From Monomorium pharaonis (Eukaryota > Arthropoda > Insecta > Hymenoptera > Formicidae): a DNA stretch of 64,000 nucleotides. The position numbers and the translations under genes were made by a program. Positions 33,456 to 45,002 of this stretch are shown here, in pieces. The stretch spans positions 17,645,244 through 17,709,243 of the forward strand of contig NC_050470.1 of assembly GCF_013373865.1 (NCBI RefSeq). The letters are read 5' to 3'. The stretch's first letter is position 1. Every line of letters starts with the position of its first letter. The notes under the pieces are model-generated. The model was not told the DNA's origin. It searched no databases and worked only from the letters and a program-made list of their open reading frames with translations.

Positions 33456-34840
33456 TCAGGTAGCAGCTCTTGAATCTTGGATACTCGCTACGAACGTAAC
33501 CCACCGGGAGGGATGAGATTGCAACCAGGTAAGAGTAATCGTAGAGTTCGACCAACAGAAGCAGGAAATGGAGGTCAACTCGAGAGTCATCCTGACAAAA
33601 ACAAGGAGGCGGGCAAGCAAAAGAGCAGCCAAGAGTTCCAGGCGAGGAATCGTGATAGGTTTAGATAGGATAAGAGCCACTTTAGATTTGCCGGCGAGCA
33701 GCGTAACATGGATCTCACCGTCAGCATTAATGAATTTTAGATATACCGACGCGGCGTATGCCAAGGTCGAGGCGTCGGCAAATCCGTGCAGTTCGACACG
33801 CTGCCCGGGTTGAACACCAGTCCATCTTTGAATACGAAGATGGTTTAGATGATCAAACTGAGAATAAATAGATTCCCAGCAGTCCAAAATAGACGATGGG
33901 AGGGGGGAATCTCATCCGAGTTGCAGGCGCCACAAACGCTGCATTAAAATCTTTGCAGCGACAGTGACCGGTGTGAGTCAGCCCAATGGATCGTACAATT
34001 GAGCGATAACTGAGAGAATGAACCGTTTGGTCTTGGGGAGCGAGCCCTCTAGGGAAACGCGATAGCAAAACGCATCAAGAGCCGGGCTCCACACAATTCC
34101 GAGAACTTTGACGGTTTCATCAGTTGATAACGATTTGTCGCACGCTAGCCCGTGATCGCGAGGATCAATGTCGTCGAGTAGGTTAGAAGAGTTGCTCGCC
34201 CACTTCCGCAATTCGAATTGCCCGCAACGCAGCAGTGACACGAGATCATCGCGCTTATGTTTCAAAGTTCGAATATCGTGGGCGCCGAACAGGACATCGT
34301 CCACATAAGTTTGTTTACGTAGAATAGGAACGGCGAGAGAGAATCGCGATCCGTTATCTTCCGCTAAACACTGAAGGACGCGCAGGGCAAGATACGGAGC
34401 GCATGACATGCCGTACGTGACAGTAAGAAGCTGATAATCATACACCGACTCAGCATTCTTTGGCTACCACAAAATACGTTAGTAATCAATATCGCGTTCG
34501 TCGCTTAAAATTTGGCGATACATTTTAGCAATATCCGCTGTGTATACGAATTGAAATTGACGCCATTGTAGCATAACCGCTGATAAATCATTTTGAAGTT
34601 TAGGCCCGGGAATTAAAAATTCATTGAGCGAGATACCGTTCGAAGTAAAGCTAGAAGCATTAAACACTACACGCAATCGGGTAGTAGCGCTGTCAACTTT
34701 ATAGACCGGATGGTGGGGAATCTACACGCGCTGATTCGATAGTTCGGAGTCCTCCGGGGCCCGTCGCATGTGATTCAATTGCTCGTATTCGCGCATGAAG
34801 TGAAAATATTCTGCAAGGATGCTTGCGAATTCAAGCGTCG
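33456..34840 (-). pseudogene. pol: BEL/Pao reverse transcriptase and RNase H
   Basis: MRVVFNASSFTSNGISLNE and FVYTADIAKMYRQI (palm, 34479-34676), then GMSCAPYLALRVLQ and the catalytic YVDDVLFGA near 34290-34313, thumb KVLGIVWSP. RNase H follows with LHGFADASTLAYAA, KSKVAL and TIPRLELLAALLLARL (33456-33887). Stops around 34450 and 33950 break it. Confidence 0.85.
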
Positions 34841-35775
34841 GGTGAGCCGGTTGAATTGATTCTCGGCGATTCGGCGAGAGTGACCGATAGGCGGCGGCGG
34901 CGAAACACGAAAGGGCAGACGTACAATGTATCGCCCCGTCGAATCACGAGAGTGAGTCGCGCAAAAATGTTCTTCACATTGTTTTTCTTGGGGTGTGAGA
35001 ATTCGAGTGGTAGGAAGTTCTTCAGCTTCCCAAAATTTGCAGAGCGCAGTCTCCAAATTCAGACTTGACGTACAATGATGTACGTTAAAGTGGACGGGAG
35101 TGTGGAGTGCGGACGTCGTCGCCACCATTAAGCCCGACACCACCCATCCGAAGACGGTGTTCTGGGCAATAGGCTGGCCAGAAGCACCTTTCTTGATTCC
35201 ATCCAAAATGATGTCGCCATACAAGTCAGCGCCGATTATCATGTTAATAGTTTCTGAGCTGGTAGGATCGGGATCCGCCCATGACAGATGCGAAAGATGC
35301 GATAAGGCGGACCGCGATGATACGCGTTTCGGGGCGTACGACGTTAGAGATTTAAGAATAAGTGCCGTCGTCGTGAAGGACGGCATGACTCACCGCGACG
35401 GCGATACAGTAATGGTTAGAGCCTGACGAACGTGACCGATTTGAACACCTCCGACGGCGGAGATGGCGACAGGCATTCGAGTGCATTTAGCTCGCAGCGT
35501 TTGAGCTAAGGTCTCAGAAATAAAAGTGGCCTCGGAGTCTTGATCAAGCAGGGCTCGAACCACCACAGAACGACCGGAGGATACGCTGACCGTGACTCTC
35601 GCAGTAGCGAGAAGTACCTGATCGCGAGCGCACATAGTAGTGAACGCGACGAGAGAATTAATTTGCTCAGATATGGCGGGTGATTCACTATCAGCGATCT
35701 CGATCGCGGATGAAGATGAAGGTGCTGTCAGTTTTATATGGAGCATGGAATGATGACGTTTTTGACACGATCGGC
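34841..35775 (-). pseudogene. pro: BEL/Pao aspartic protease and pol linker (DUF1758-like)
   Basis: CRSCQKRHHSMLHI (last Gag knuckle, near 35775) leads to VVVRALLDQDSEATFIS, where the usual DQGSEATFIS active-site loop carries Asp for Gly. Then IIGADLYGDIIL and QNTVFGWVVSG, typical BEL spacer motifs, in the 34775-35386 frame. One frame break lies at about 35388. Confidence 0.8.
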
Positions 35776-35790
35776 ATGAATATTAATTAT

Positions 35791-36154
35791 AAACAGTGTA
35801 ATCTGTTTTCAGCCATTGTAGACACAATTTATCTTATTTCAATCAATTTTGATGGATAAAATAGTTCTAAAAAAACTGTTTGTGAATAATTGGGAAACGA
35901 AAATCTCTTACTTTAATAAAAATCCTACTAAGAATTTAGAAACAAATTGATTGCAAGTAATCAGAGATCTACAATCTGACTCCTAGCGGTTATGAGTCCC
36001 AGATGCGCACTGTAATAAATGCACACAGCAAGCTGAGTGAAATGCGCACCGGACCAAATGCACACAGACCAGATGCGCACTCAAGGGATAAATGAAAATT
36101 GATTGAAATAAGATAAATTGTGTCTACAATGGCTGAAAACAGATTACACTGTTT
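35791..36154. repeat. Perfect 60-bp inverted repeat around a foldback fragment
   Basis: 35791-35850 is the exact reverse complement of 36095-36154. The right arm contains the ATG and first codons of the DDE/SWIM transposase gene; the left arm is an inverted copy of that gene start. The 244-bp loop holds foldback fragment copy 4. Confidence 0.9.
35994..36081. mobile_element. Foldback-like element, copy 4 (single-arm fragment)
   Basis: GAGTCCCAGATGCGCAC followed by four or five units (AATGCACACAG, AATGCGCACC, GACCAAATGCACACAG) and then ACCAGATGCGCACTC, with no second arm or G-rich core. It lies inside the loop of the 60-bp inverted repeat. Confidence 0.7.
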
Positions 36155-38120
36155 CATTTGCGGTATTGTGCAAAGACCTAGAGTGTTGGGACGAATACCT
36201 GTAGATGATCCTGAAAATCGACGTGAAATCATTAATCGTTTCCGGAAGAATTTAGGAAGGCCTCCTGCCGATATTGATGAGAATTCTCGCATTTGTTTGA
36301 CTTGTCGTGGCTCCGTCAATGACGAAATGCGATTCGAGAATGATAAATCATACACAAGACTGAATGTCTTGAGGCAAGTTCATAATCACGCTTGTTTCAT
36401 TTGTCATGGAAATGTACATACTAAAAGATTATCTCTGAGCTGTAGAGCGAATGCATACGTAAATGCAAATGTTTACATTACTGAAAATGCTCGTTGTTGT
36501 CCTCAGCATCTTGATAATGAAGGTTGCATTCTACGGGCTTTACTACCTGGACTCCCGTACTCGGATAGATTGTATAGACTCGTTGGTAGAGAACTCCTGG
36601 AGTTTTTGAACATGTTGAGGGTAATAGCTAAAAATGATCGACCAGATTTTGAAAATGAAAATTCATTCTCCGATGATGAGTTTAGGTCGATTACTGCTAT
36701 CACCAAAGATCAATTTAATGAGATGCTAACATTTTGTGATCCTGTATTAGAAAACAATAGTAACAGGTATGTCTATAAAAAAGATTTATTAATGTTCTTG
36801 TGTAAGCTGAAGCAAGGACTGTCTGATGACTTTCTTAAATTGATATTTAATTATAACAGTAGACAAACCGTGAGTATGGCGATTAGTACTGTCAGGAAAT
36901 CATTGATAATCTGTTTTGTACCGCAAAACATAGGATTAAATGCAATAACCCGCGAGCAGTACATCCAGCAACATGTCACGGAATTCGCTAACACTTTATA
37001 CAATGAAGAAGAAAACGTAAGAAAGGTTATTGCATGTATCGATGGCACTTACAGTTACATTGAAAAGTCAAGCAATTTTCAAGCTCTGAGGCAGTCATAC
37101 TGCGTACACAAAAAAAGGCATTTGGTTACGCCAGCTCTGATAGTCGCTCTCGATGGTTATATCCTGGATATCCACGGTCCTTAATTCTCTGATGCGAGAA
37201 ACAATGATGCCGCAATGCTAGAGAGAGAGTTTCAAAATGATGCGGATGCTTTACGAGAATGGTTGGGAGAAAACGCTATCATTATAGTTGATCGTTTTGT
37301 CTCTTCTACAAAATCTGGGAATAGAAACTCATATGCCACCGTTACTTCAAGAAGGTCAAACTCAACTCAGTACAGAAGATGCGATTCCAGATTGATAACT
37401 AAAAGTCGATGGATTGTGGAAGCTCGTAATGGGCACATAAAAATAATTTTTAAATTCTTCAAAGGAATCATACCGTACCATCACGTTATACACCTTCGTG
37501 AATATTATTTGATAGCCGGGGCACTTATTAATAGATATCGTGAGCATATTACAATGGAAGATGCTACAGCTGATTTAGCGAGGGAAATGCTTCAGAGAGC
37601 ACGCACTGCTAATAACCTACAAAATAAAGTTCTTCAAGAAAATCTAGCAAGACGTATTGCTATCTGGAATACACTCGATCACAATCTAGTTTTAGATTTT
37701 CCACCCCTTACACTAAATTATCTGAGAGATTTAACTATGGGTATATACCAAATAGAACTCGCTCCTTCTTATATACAGGACAAACTTTTGAGAGATAATA
37801 GCAAAATATTACAGGTAGATGTACATCAACAAGAAGTTGGTCTTGTTCGCCTTAGAATCTATTCAAGATTTCGCAACGCGACACGATATCAACTGTGGAT
37901 ACAGTTTACAAAACGATGCCGACAACATGATAATAACGAGCCTATACTCGATTATTACTGTACATGTAAGACAGGAGCTAGGACTCTCGGGACATGCGCA
38001 CATATAGCAAGTGTGTTATAGTTCTTGGGATATGCGCGTCATCAACCAAATGTTAAATACCCAAGCACTGGCCTCCTTGATAACATCGTGGATGCTGGTG
38101 AGAGAAATGTTGACAACTGA
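36120..38120 (+). pseudogene. DDE_Tnp_4-type transposase with Cys-rich N-terminus and SWIM finger
   Basis: One long frame broken only by two in-frame stops, TAA at 37182 and TAG at 38019. First ATG of the track is 36120; MAENRLHCFICG begins at 36129. Residues 10-135 hold many CxxC pairs (CFIC, CLTC, CFIC, CCPQH), probably zinc-binding. The catalytic part has CIDGTYSYIEK (Asp), then after the first stop SDARNNDAAML (Asp) and WIVEARNGHIK (Glu), as in Harbinger/ISL2EU transposases. Near the end, CTCKTGARTLGTCAH is a SWIM zinc finger (CxC...CxH). TAG 38019 replaces the Trp expected in the SVLW-F context. No frameshift in 2 kb suggests recent inactivation. Confidence 0.82.
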
Positions 38121-38157
38121 AATAGATACATATTGATATATGTAGGAGAGTTGATAC

Positions 38158-38370
38158 CGGATCTTACCTTAACCGGTCGGGTCCACACCAGATCTTGCCT
38201 TAACCGGTCGGGTTCACACCAGATCTTGCCTTAACTGGTCGGGTCCACACCGGATTTTGCCTTAACTGGTTGGGTTTTCATCGGATCTTAACTTAACCGG
38301 TCGGGTCCACACAGGATCTTGCCTTGACCGGTCGGGTCCACACCCGATCTTGCTTTAATTGGTCGGATCG
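38158..38370. repeat. 31-bp tandem repeat, about 7 units
   Basis: Unit of form ATCTTGCCTTAACCGGTCGGG plus TCCACACCxG; starts measured at 38161, 38192 and 38223, later units more variable. Lies just after the transposase gene. Confidence 0.85.
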
Positions 38371-38755
38371 GTTATGAAATAGTATCATATCTCAATATAT
38401 TTCTAATCACAGAATCTAATTCTGCGATAAATCCAGGCATTATAAAAACTTGGCTCGGCCCTTACTGGGCCCTACCGGACCCTAGTTAGACTTTATAGCC
38501 AAGATTGGGCAGGAATATCAGATAGTCCTTTCCAAGTTCGAGAAGTTTTGTCCCATTAGTTATCATAGATCCCCTCGAATTTGAGACATTTTAACGATAA
38601 AAACTGTATACTCGACTATTTATATTCCGTCGACTTCCATACCCCATAACTCTTTTCCATGACTTCCAGGAGGTTTGGGCCCATAAGGACTTTTGATCGG
38701 GGAGTCATAAGCTAAAAAATCCCAAAGTTTAAAGAAATTTGACTGGGCCCAGATT
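38371..38755. other. Remainder of the insertion inside BEL gag
   Basis: No gene. Contains CTGGGCCC palindromic words at about 38446 and 38745. The BEL gag frame continues through its last 120 bp by chance. Confidence 0.4.
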
Positions 38756-39831
38756 TTCAATGTTTGTGTGCGTGGTCCTTTAGGGCACGCGCTTAGATAA
38801 TGTCGAGCCTTGCATAACGGGCATGCTTGCGCGGAGGCGTTGGGTCGCTGAGCGGAGTCAGAGGTAGTCGCTACATGGGCGCGAGATGCATTCGATGCGC
38901 GATTCGATTTCGAAATTGAGCTGATGGTGTTATCATCTAGCGCGCGACAATGATCGGTCAAAAAACGATTTAGCTTTTCGTACGTGGGTGGATTGTCGGC
39001 CTCGCTCCATTTAAGATTACAAGCTTTACGAGTTACCGGATCCAACCTTTGAATTACTAGATGGACAAGAAAATCACTCCACAAATCGCTGGAAGTTCGA
39101 TCTAAAAGACGCAAAGACGAGACGGCGATTTGGACCTTGTCAACTAAAGCCTGTAATTCAGATCCGGATTCCCGTTGCAAGGTCGACAACCCGAATAATG
39201 TAGTAAAATCATTTTTCATTAATCGCTGTTTATTATCAAAACGATTCGTAAGTGCCGCCCATGCCACTTGAAAATTGTTCGTGGTAACCTTAATGTCAGA
39301 AATACAGTTGAGTGCGGGACCCGTCACCGAAGACGCAAGGTAATGCATGCGCGCGAAATCGCTGAGTGAATTATTTTGAATAACGAGCGCGGAAAACCGA
39401 TCACGAAAGTTCTCCCAGTCGGAGTAACTCCCGCTGAACGAAGACAAACGAATAGGCGGCATACGAGAGCTCGCGAGCTCCGACGCGTCAGCTTGTACGC
39501 AAGTAGAGTGAAAGGACGGGTTTGGGCTCACGACAGGCTCTAACGCTTTCAGGCAGTCAGTGAGGACATCCTTCGTGTTCTGGTAGACGTCTTCCGTTGC
39601 CTCGAAGCATCCGTCCTTAAAGTAGTCCATCGTAGCTTGATTCTTCTCCAGCAAGGCCTGGAGCAACCGCACATGTCCCTCTTGAAACTGGCCCCAATTA
39701 TCTTGGCGTGAAGTGAGCCGACTCCGAATCTTCGCTGGGGTAAGGTTGGCTCGACCCACCTTTTTAAAATTATCGAGAGCACGCTCGATTGAACGCTGCA
39801 AGAGCACTTGCTTTGATAGTAAATCAGTCAT
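38620..39831 (-). pseudogene. gag: BEL/Pao Gag (DUF1759-like), 3' end replaced
   Basis: 403-residue frame beginning MTDLLSKQVLLQRSIERAL. Residues 120-165 (MPPIRLSSFSGSYSDWENFRDRFSALV) and 220-260 (LSTLQRESGSELQALVDKVQ) are hallmark BEL Gag capsid motifs. A first zinc knuckle CPLCKARHYLSACP is near residue 345. After KGPRTQTLK (about 38756) the sequence is no longer Gag but the inserted element; the next knuckle (CRSCQKRHH) appears only at 35775. The N-terminal 355 residues are intact. Gag forms the particle shell. Confidence 0.87.
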
Positions 39832-39926
39832 GATTTATTGAGCGCGACACAGTATAGATGAATGATAGTAAATCGCAAAGTCCCGGCACTCGATCTGCGA
39901 ATCCGGTTCGAAGGATCAAAACACTA

Positions 39927-40753
39927 TGTCGACGCGTAATTACTCACTCGAATTGATCACGCGCGGAACATATGACGCCGAAATCGCACAGCGCTGAGCG
40001 TCGCGAGAAGGAAGTGCAGGAGGGTGATGAGCAAGGAGATCAAAACAATTGAATAGACAGATAGACCCTGCATTATTCTTTTAATTAACTGTACTTCTTG
40101 ATGAGTCACAAATAAGTCACATGTGTGCATACACTTGGACAGAGCGAGATAGCGGGGCGCCGAACCAACGGAGATCTTGAACCCTTGTAAATGCGATAGA
40201 TCGACGCGACGGAAATCTTACCGAATGTGATATTCACACTCTTCCGGAGCGGAGATCTTGAGCGCGTATGACGAAGGTGACGCAAATCGCAAGAGGGTGT
40301 CGCGACCGCGAGCTACCGCTATCACGCGCGTCACCAACACTATGAATGATAAACTCGTGATTTATCACAATTAATCGGTTCGAATCGGAAGCGGTTCGCA
40401 CGCAATGCAGCACGGCGTCCGACCGATAGAGATGCACGGATGCACAGCGAAGCAGTACGGGCTACTGTTCGCGAAAATAAGAAGAATAGTGAGTATGCGG
40501 GTGCTCGAGAGAGGCAGAAGCGCACGACTGACTTGCGGGCGAACGCTTACACGAAAATTCCGGCGAACCGGCGGGATAGTATTACAAACCCATTGGCTAA
40601 AATTCGATCAGTAGACAGCGTTTCACGTGTCACATCCGGGAAACGCTGGCTTGAGCGTGCTCAAGACACGCGCATCTCGAGTGTCAAGCAACAGCTGATC
40701 GCAGCGGCTCGACACCGAAGGCTCGCCCGATCTGAGCAATAGAATCGCGAACA
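39927..40753 (-). repeat. 5' LTR of the BEL/Pao element
   Basis: 827 bp, beginning (minus sense) TGTTCGCGATTC and ending GCGTCGACA. Just downstream in minus sense lies TTTGATCCTTCGAACCGG, which resembles a tRNA T-arm complement, but it begins TAGTG instead of TGG, so the PBS is uncertain. Confidence 0.85.
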
Positions 40754-40758
40754 ATACT

Positions 40759-41800
40759 GATGTTAATGCATTGATGATAGCTATACCAAGATTGCCAAAT
40801 TGTGCTGGTAATGGCTGAATCTACCGGAAGTTTAACGGAAAATGGTAGAGCTAATCACAATCGAGAGCGGTATTGGCACAATTCTCCTTATAGGAACTCT
40901 ATGATACACCGGGCTACACCGGAATATATTCCAACTTTAGATACAATAGTCTAGTCTATGTTTATCGTAGTCAGCCGTGCTAGGCTGTACGCAATTGTTG
41001 TATTGGTATAAGAAAACTGAGATAAGTATTCTAAATGTAAAATTGTTAAGATTTTTATTATAAATTTGCATTTATTGTCAAATGCTTGTCGTTATACTCC
41101 ATATTGTTTCCGGTAAATTACTGTCACCAGCGCTACCATTTCGTACTACATTTCTAACAGATTTTCGTCTCACTTTTGAAGCAGTGTTGCCATTCTATTA
41201 CAATTGTAACAGATCTACTACTTTTTCACGATTTAGTACGTTGTTGCGCCTTTTTTGCCAGTCTATTACGTTTTGATAAGTCATTTTTCTTCAGCTTTGA
41301 CAATCGGTAAACAGCATATTAAATCATCCAGTTCAGATTTATCAATTACCGACTGCGAAAATCGACTCAACTCTCGACCGCGACTGCTTACTTTTATTTG
41401 ATCAATCATAGGGAGACCTTACTGTGATTGGCCTTCTTTACATTGATATCTTTTGATATGCATACTAACTACTGGCCAATCGCAGCCATTGTTGCATGGC
41501 GATAATAGTACTTCATATGCGTATCAAAGGAAGAACGCAGCCTATGACTATCTTATGTATATGTTCTGTGCTTATATTATGGCGTTTTTGACCCATGCTG
41601 GATTAACCCGTTTCGGTTTCTTTTCCTCTAGAACTGGCTAATCACAGTTATTCCCTTCTTCAGAAGACTGGTTGTGATTGGTCTTATGACGTCATTAATC
41701 GCTCCCGGAGCGATTAACCTAGGCGGGTCGAAAACGCTATTAGTTGCGTTCAGCGGAACCGGAAATAGGTTAATTTCACAGTTGATTTTAATTTAGTACA
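40759..41800. other. Non-coding DNA, dispersed repeat pieces
   Basis: No gene recognised. 40874-40902 and 41125-41180 match parts of 30425-30517 in reverse complement, so one repeat family flanks the BEL element in opposite orientations. Short frames here (62-64 aa) have no known match. It leads into the hAT gene start. Confidence 0.4.
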
Positions 41801-44274
41801 ATGATGGAAGAATCTAATGATGGAACGACTAATCTGTTAGTCGTTCCTGAATCGGACAAAAAGATTAAGTCTTCACTAGTAAAAGGCTATGAATCGGACA
41901 TTTCTCTTGATAATGATAAACACTTTAATAAAGATAAAAATAAAAAAAAACTTAAAAAAAGACTCTCACCATTAAAGTACGTACAAAACTCAATTATTTT
42001 AAAAATCTAAAATATTTATTTTACGCTTTAAACTTGATCTTTATCTTTTGTGTTAATTCTGTTTTCTTTTTGTTGTTTCTATACCATTGTGATCTAAACT
42101 TAAATTTTAGATGATTTCATTGTTATAGGTGCACGCGCAACACTTGTGACGTAAACGATCTAACTTATAACACTGATTCCGAGTGTGAAAATAAAAATAT
42201 CACACAAAAGAAAAAATTATATTTACAAAAATTTAAAGATAACTGGCAGGACAGCTTTTCCTGGCTAGAGAAAAAATCAGACAAGTCATATTGTAAAGTT
42301 TGTCTTAAAACAATCAATGGTGGAATTATACATCTAAGACGGCATGAAATGACAACTCACCATCAACAAAATATTAAAAAATCTCAGGGAACTCTCATGA
42401 TAAATAAGTTAATAAGTTTCAGTAATGACAGACAAGAAAAACTAGTTAAATCTGCAGAACTAAAAATGATAATGTTTTTGCACGAGCATAATTTGCCCTT
42501 TCTTTTAATGGACCATTTACCAAAATTTATTGTCTCTATATGTCCGGATTCAAAAGTAGCCAAAAGTATTAAATGTTGTAGAACCAAAGCTGCAAACTTA
42601 ACAAAAGACTGTATCGCGAAAGAACAAATAAACGAAATTTCAGAGAAGTTGAGAATAAATGTGTTCTCGATCATAATTGACGAAACAACAGATGTTAGCA
42701 CAGAGAAATCACTAGCTATGTAGCACGATTTTATGACGATGATGAATGCAAAGATAGATTTCTTGGATTGATTAAAATTAAATTCTGTAGTGCAGATGAT
42801 ATATTTAACGCAATATGTAGCTACTTAGAAAAATGCAACATTCCCATAACCAACATGATTGGCTTAGCTGCTGACAATGCATCTGTGATGATGGGCAATA
42901 CCAATGGAGTACAGGCTCGTTTCAAAGCGATTATACCACATTTATTCGTGCTTGGATGCGTTTGTCATTCATTTCATCTTTGTTCCTCAGAAGCAGCAAA
43001 AAAGTTGCCAAGAAGCTTAGAAAATTTTTCGAGCAATCTATAAATATTTTTCCCACAGTAGTAATAGATCGGAGATGCTGCGAGAATTCAAATTATTTAT
43101 CGAGTTGATACCTCACAAATTATTGCACCCGAGTGCGATACGATAACTGTCTCTTCAAGTAAGTTTACTAAATAAGTATATGTATATGTATTTATTTTTG
43201 CAGTCATTTATTTGCTTGCTTGTATATTGCTTGTTACTCATTTATTTTCTTATGTTTTAAGTAAATTTAAAACAATTATCAACGAAAATTATTTTCGTTA
43301 CAGGCTGCAGTAGATCGGGTGTTAGAGAATTGGGACGTATTGATCCTTTTTTTTACACACGAAGTCTTTGAAGACAACTTACCTGCTACCCAAATGATTC
43401 TCACTCAATTAAAAAATCCAATATTTAAAATATACTTCACATTTCTGTCATATATTCTCGATATCGTCAATCGATTGAATCTTAAATTTCAAGCAGAGAA
43501 ACCGCGATTGCATGTTCTATTGAATAGAGTTAGCGATTTATACCGAAATATTTTGAGAAATTATATGAAAAAGGAATATCTCGATCGTATCCCGTTAAAA
43601 CAAGTCGACGCTGCTAATCCACGAAATTTTATTTCACTTCAAGATATATACTTTGGTGCAAAAACCGAAATTTTATTGTCAAATGAAAATATAGATCCAA
43701 ATGAACTACACAACTTTAGAATATGTGCTTTAGATTTCTACGTAGTCTTTCTAAACAGATTAAAAAACGATTTAACTTCGATGACCCAGTTTTATCTTTT
43801 ATCAGTTATTTTAATCCAAAAACAGCTATATCTGGAGAGATTAGCAGTATTGCTATACAAGCTTTAAGGTGTTTTCCACACCTTGTGGATGATATAGAAA
43901 AGCTCAACAGCGAGCGGAGGGTTTTACCTGATTTACATGAACTGCAAATTCGAAAAGAAGATTCGATTGAAGAATTTTGGACAAACGTTTTCAAGTTGAA
44001 CAATCAATTAAATGAGCCAATGTTCCCTAATCTCACAAAATTGGTTAAAGGGATACTCTGTTTACCGCATTCTTCCGCGGCAGCTGAAAGAATTTTTTCA
44101 CAGCTAAATCTTATGAAAAGTAAGATTCGGAATAGATTGCATATTGATACATGTGAGAGTATTTTGCATGCAAAGGAATTGTTGAGTAGTAATGCTTGCT
44201 ATTCTTGGGAACCAAAAGTTTCATTATTAAAAAAAAACCTCAAAATAATTAAATTGCAGAGATCAAAAACGTGA
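41801..44274 (+). pseudogene. hAT transposase with BED-type zinc finger
   Basis: ATG at 41801, a 152-bp GT-AG intron (41977-42128), then WQDSFSWLEKKSDKSYCKVC with LRRHEMTTHH (CxxC...HxxxH finger, 42240-42360). Catalytic region: FSIIIDETTDVSTEKSLA (Asp, 42660), NMIGLAADNASVMMGN (second Asp block, 42855), CVCHSFHLCSS. A second intron is likely at 43160-43303 (GTAAGT...TTACAG). C-terminal dimerisation block LPHSSAAAERIFSQLNLMKSKIRNRL ends near 44140. Stops at 42721, 43042 and 43142 and a shift near 43850 inactivate it. Its 3' flank is interrupted at 44289 by the Polinton. Confidence 0.87.
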
Positions 44275-44289
44275 CACAGAAATAATTTG

Positions 44290-44560
44290 AGTAGTTAATA
44301 CTAGGCCGGTTCTAACTTCGGGGCTCCGAGGGGGGTGCGGGTGTGCGGGGGGTACCCGTAGGCGCGGAGGTATGACGTCACGCGGGGAGGGGGACATCTC
44401 GCGGTGCGGAAATTGCTGACGCGGTATTTTCGGGTCCGCGGTCGCGGTGCGGAAATTGCTGACGCGGTATTTTCGGGTTCGCGACCCGGGAGCGGGAGAG
44501 GGGAAATCGGGGTCCGCGACCGCCGCCGCTGCCGCCCGCCCGCCGCCGCCGCCGCCGCCA
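44290..44560. repeat. Polinton left terminal inverted repeat
   Basis: GC-rich. A 46-bp unit containing GGTGCGGAAATTGCTGACG and CGGTATTTTCGGGT occurs twice in a row, then CCGCCGCCGCC runs. Matches 60130-60389 in reverse complement. Confidence 0.9.
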
Positions 44561-44564
44561 CCCA

Positions 44565-44895
44565 TCGCCCAGTGCATGAGAATACGTACGCGATGGGTGG
44601 GAGCGAGAGAACGCGATGTGCAGTATGTGATGGGTAGTATGTAATGTGTGTGAGTGAGAGCGTGTGAGGGATGAGAGCAAGAAAACGCGATGGATAATAT
44701 GCGGCGCGTGGGAGCGAGAGCGCACGAGAATACATACAGGATGGGTGGGAGCGAGAGAACATGATGAGTAGTATGCGATAGGTAATATGTGACGCGTGGG
44801 AGCGAGAGCGCACGAGAATACATACGCGATGGGTGAGAGCGAGAGAACGGGATGGGTAGTACGTGGTGGGTACTATGCGATGAAAGCGAGAACGC
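44565..44895. repeat. Imperfect tandem repeats next to left TIR
   Basis: GATGGGTGGGAGCGAGAGAAC-like units recur at about 44595, 44741 and 44829, with GTAGTATG and CACGAGAATACATAC between them; period about 85-150 bp. Non-coding. Confidence 0.65.
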
Positions 44896-45002
44896 GTATT
44901 ATATTTAATATAAATATTTAATATATATTTAATTAATATTTATTTAATATTTTATAATTACAAATTTTATTTTTATAATATAATTTTTATAATATAATTT
45001 TT

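Larger units (their letters stand above)
31154..40753 (-). mobile_element. BEL/Pao LTR retrotransposon (minus strand), decayed and interrupted
   Basis: 5-bp TSD ATACT at 31149-31153 and 40754-40758. The 5' LTR (minus sense) is 39927-40753 and the partial 3' LTR 31154-31934. Gag (DUF1759-like) is at 38756-39831 and pol is scattered over 31935-35775. A DDE/SWIM transposase gene and flanking repeats (about 35780-38755) sit at the Gag zinc-knuckle region. The LTRs differ at several percent of positions, so it is older than the gypsy-like element. Confidence 0.87.

Noticed and set aside
38158..38370. Possible CRISPR array
   Set aside because: The 31-bp units are contiguous with no unique spacers, in a eukaryotic transposon context.
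44263..44823. R/S/P-rich ORFs over the Polinton TIRs (also 59861-60410)
   Set aside because: Low-complexity GC-rich inverted repeats give open frames on all strands; no conserved protein features.
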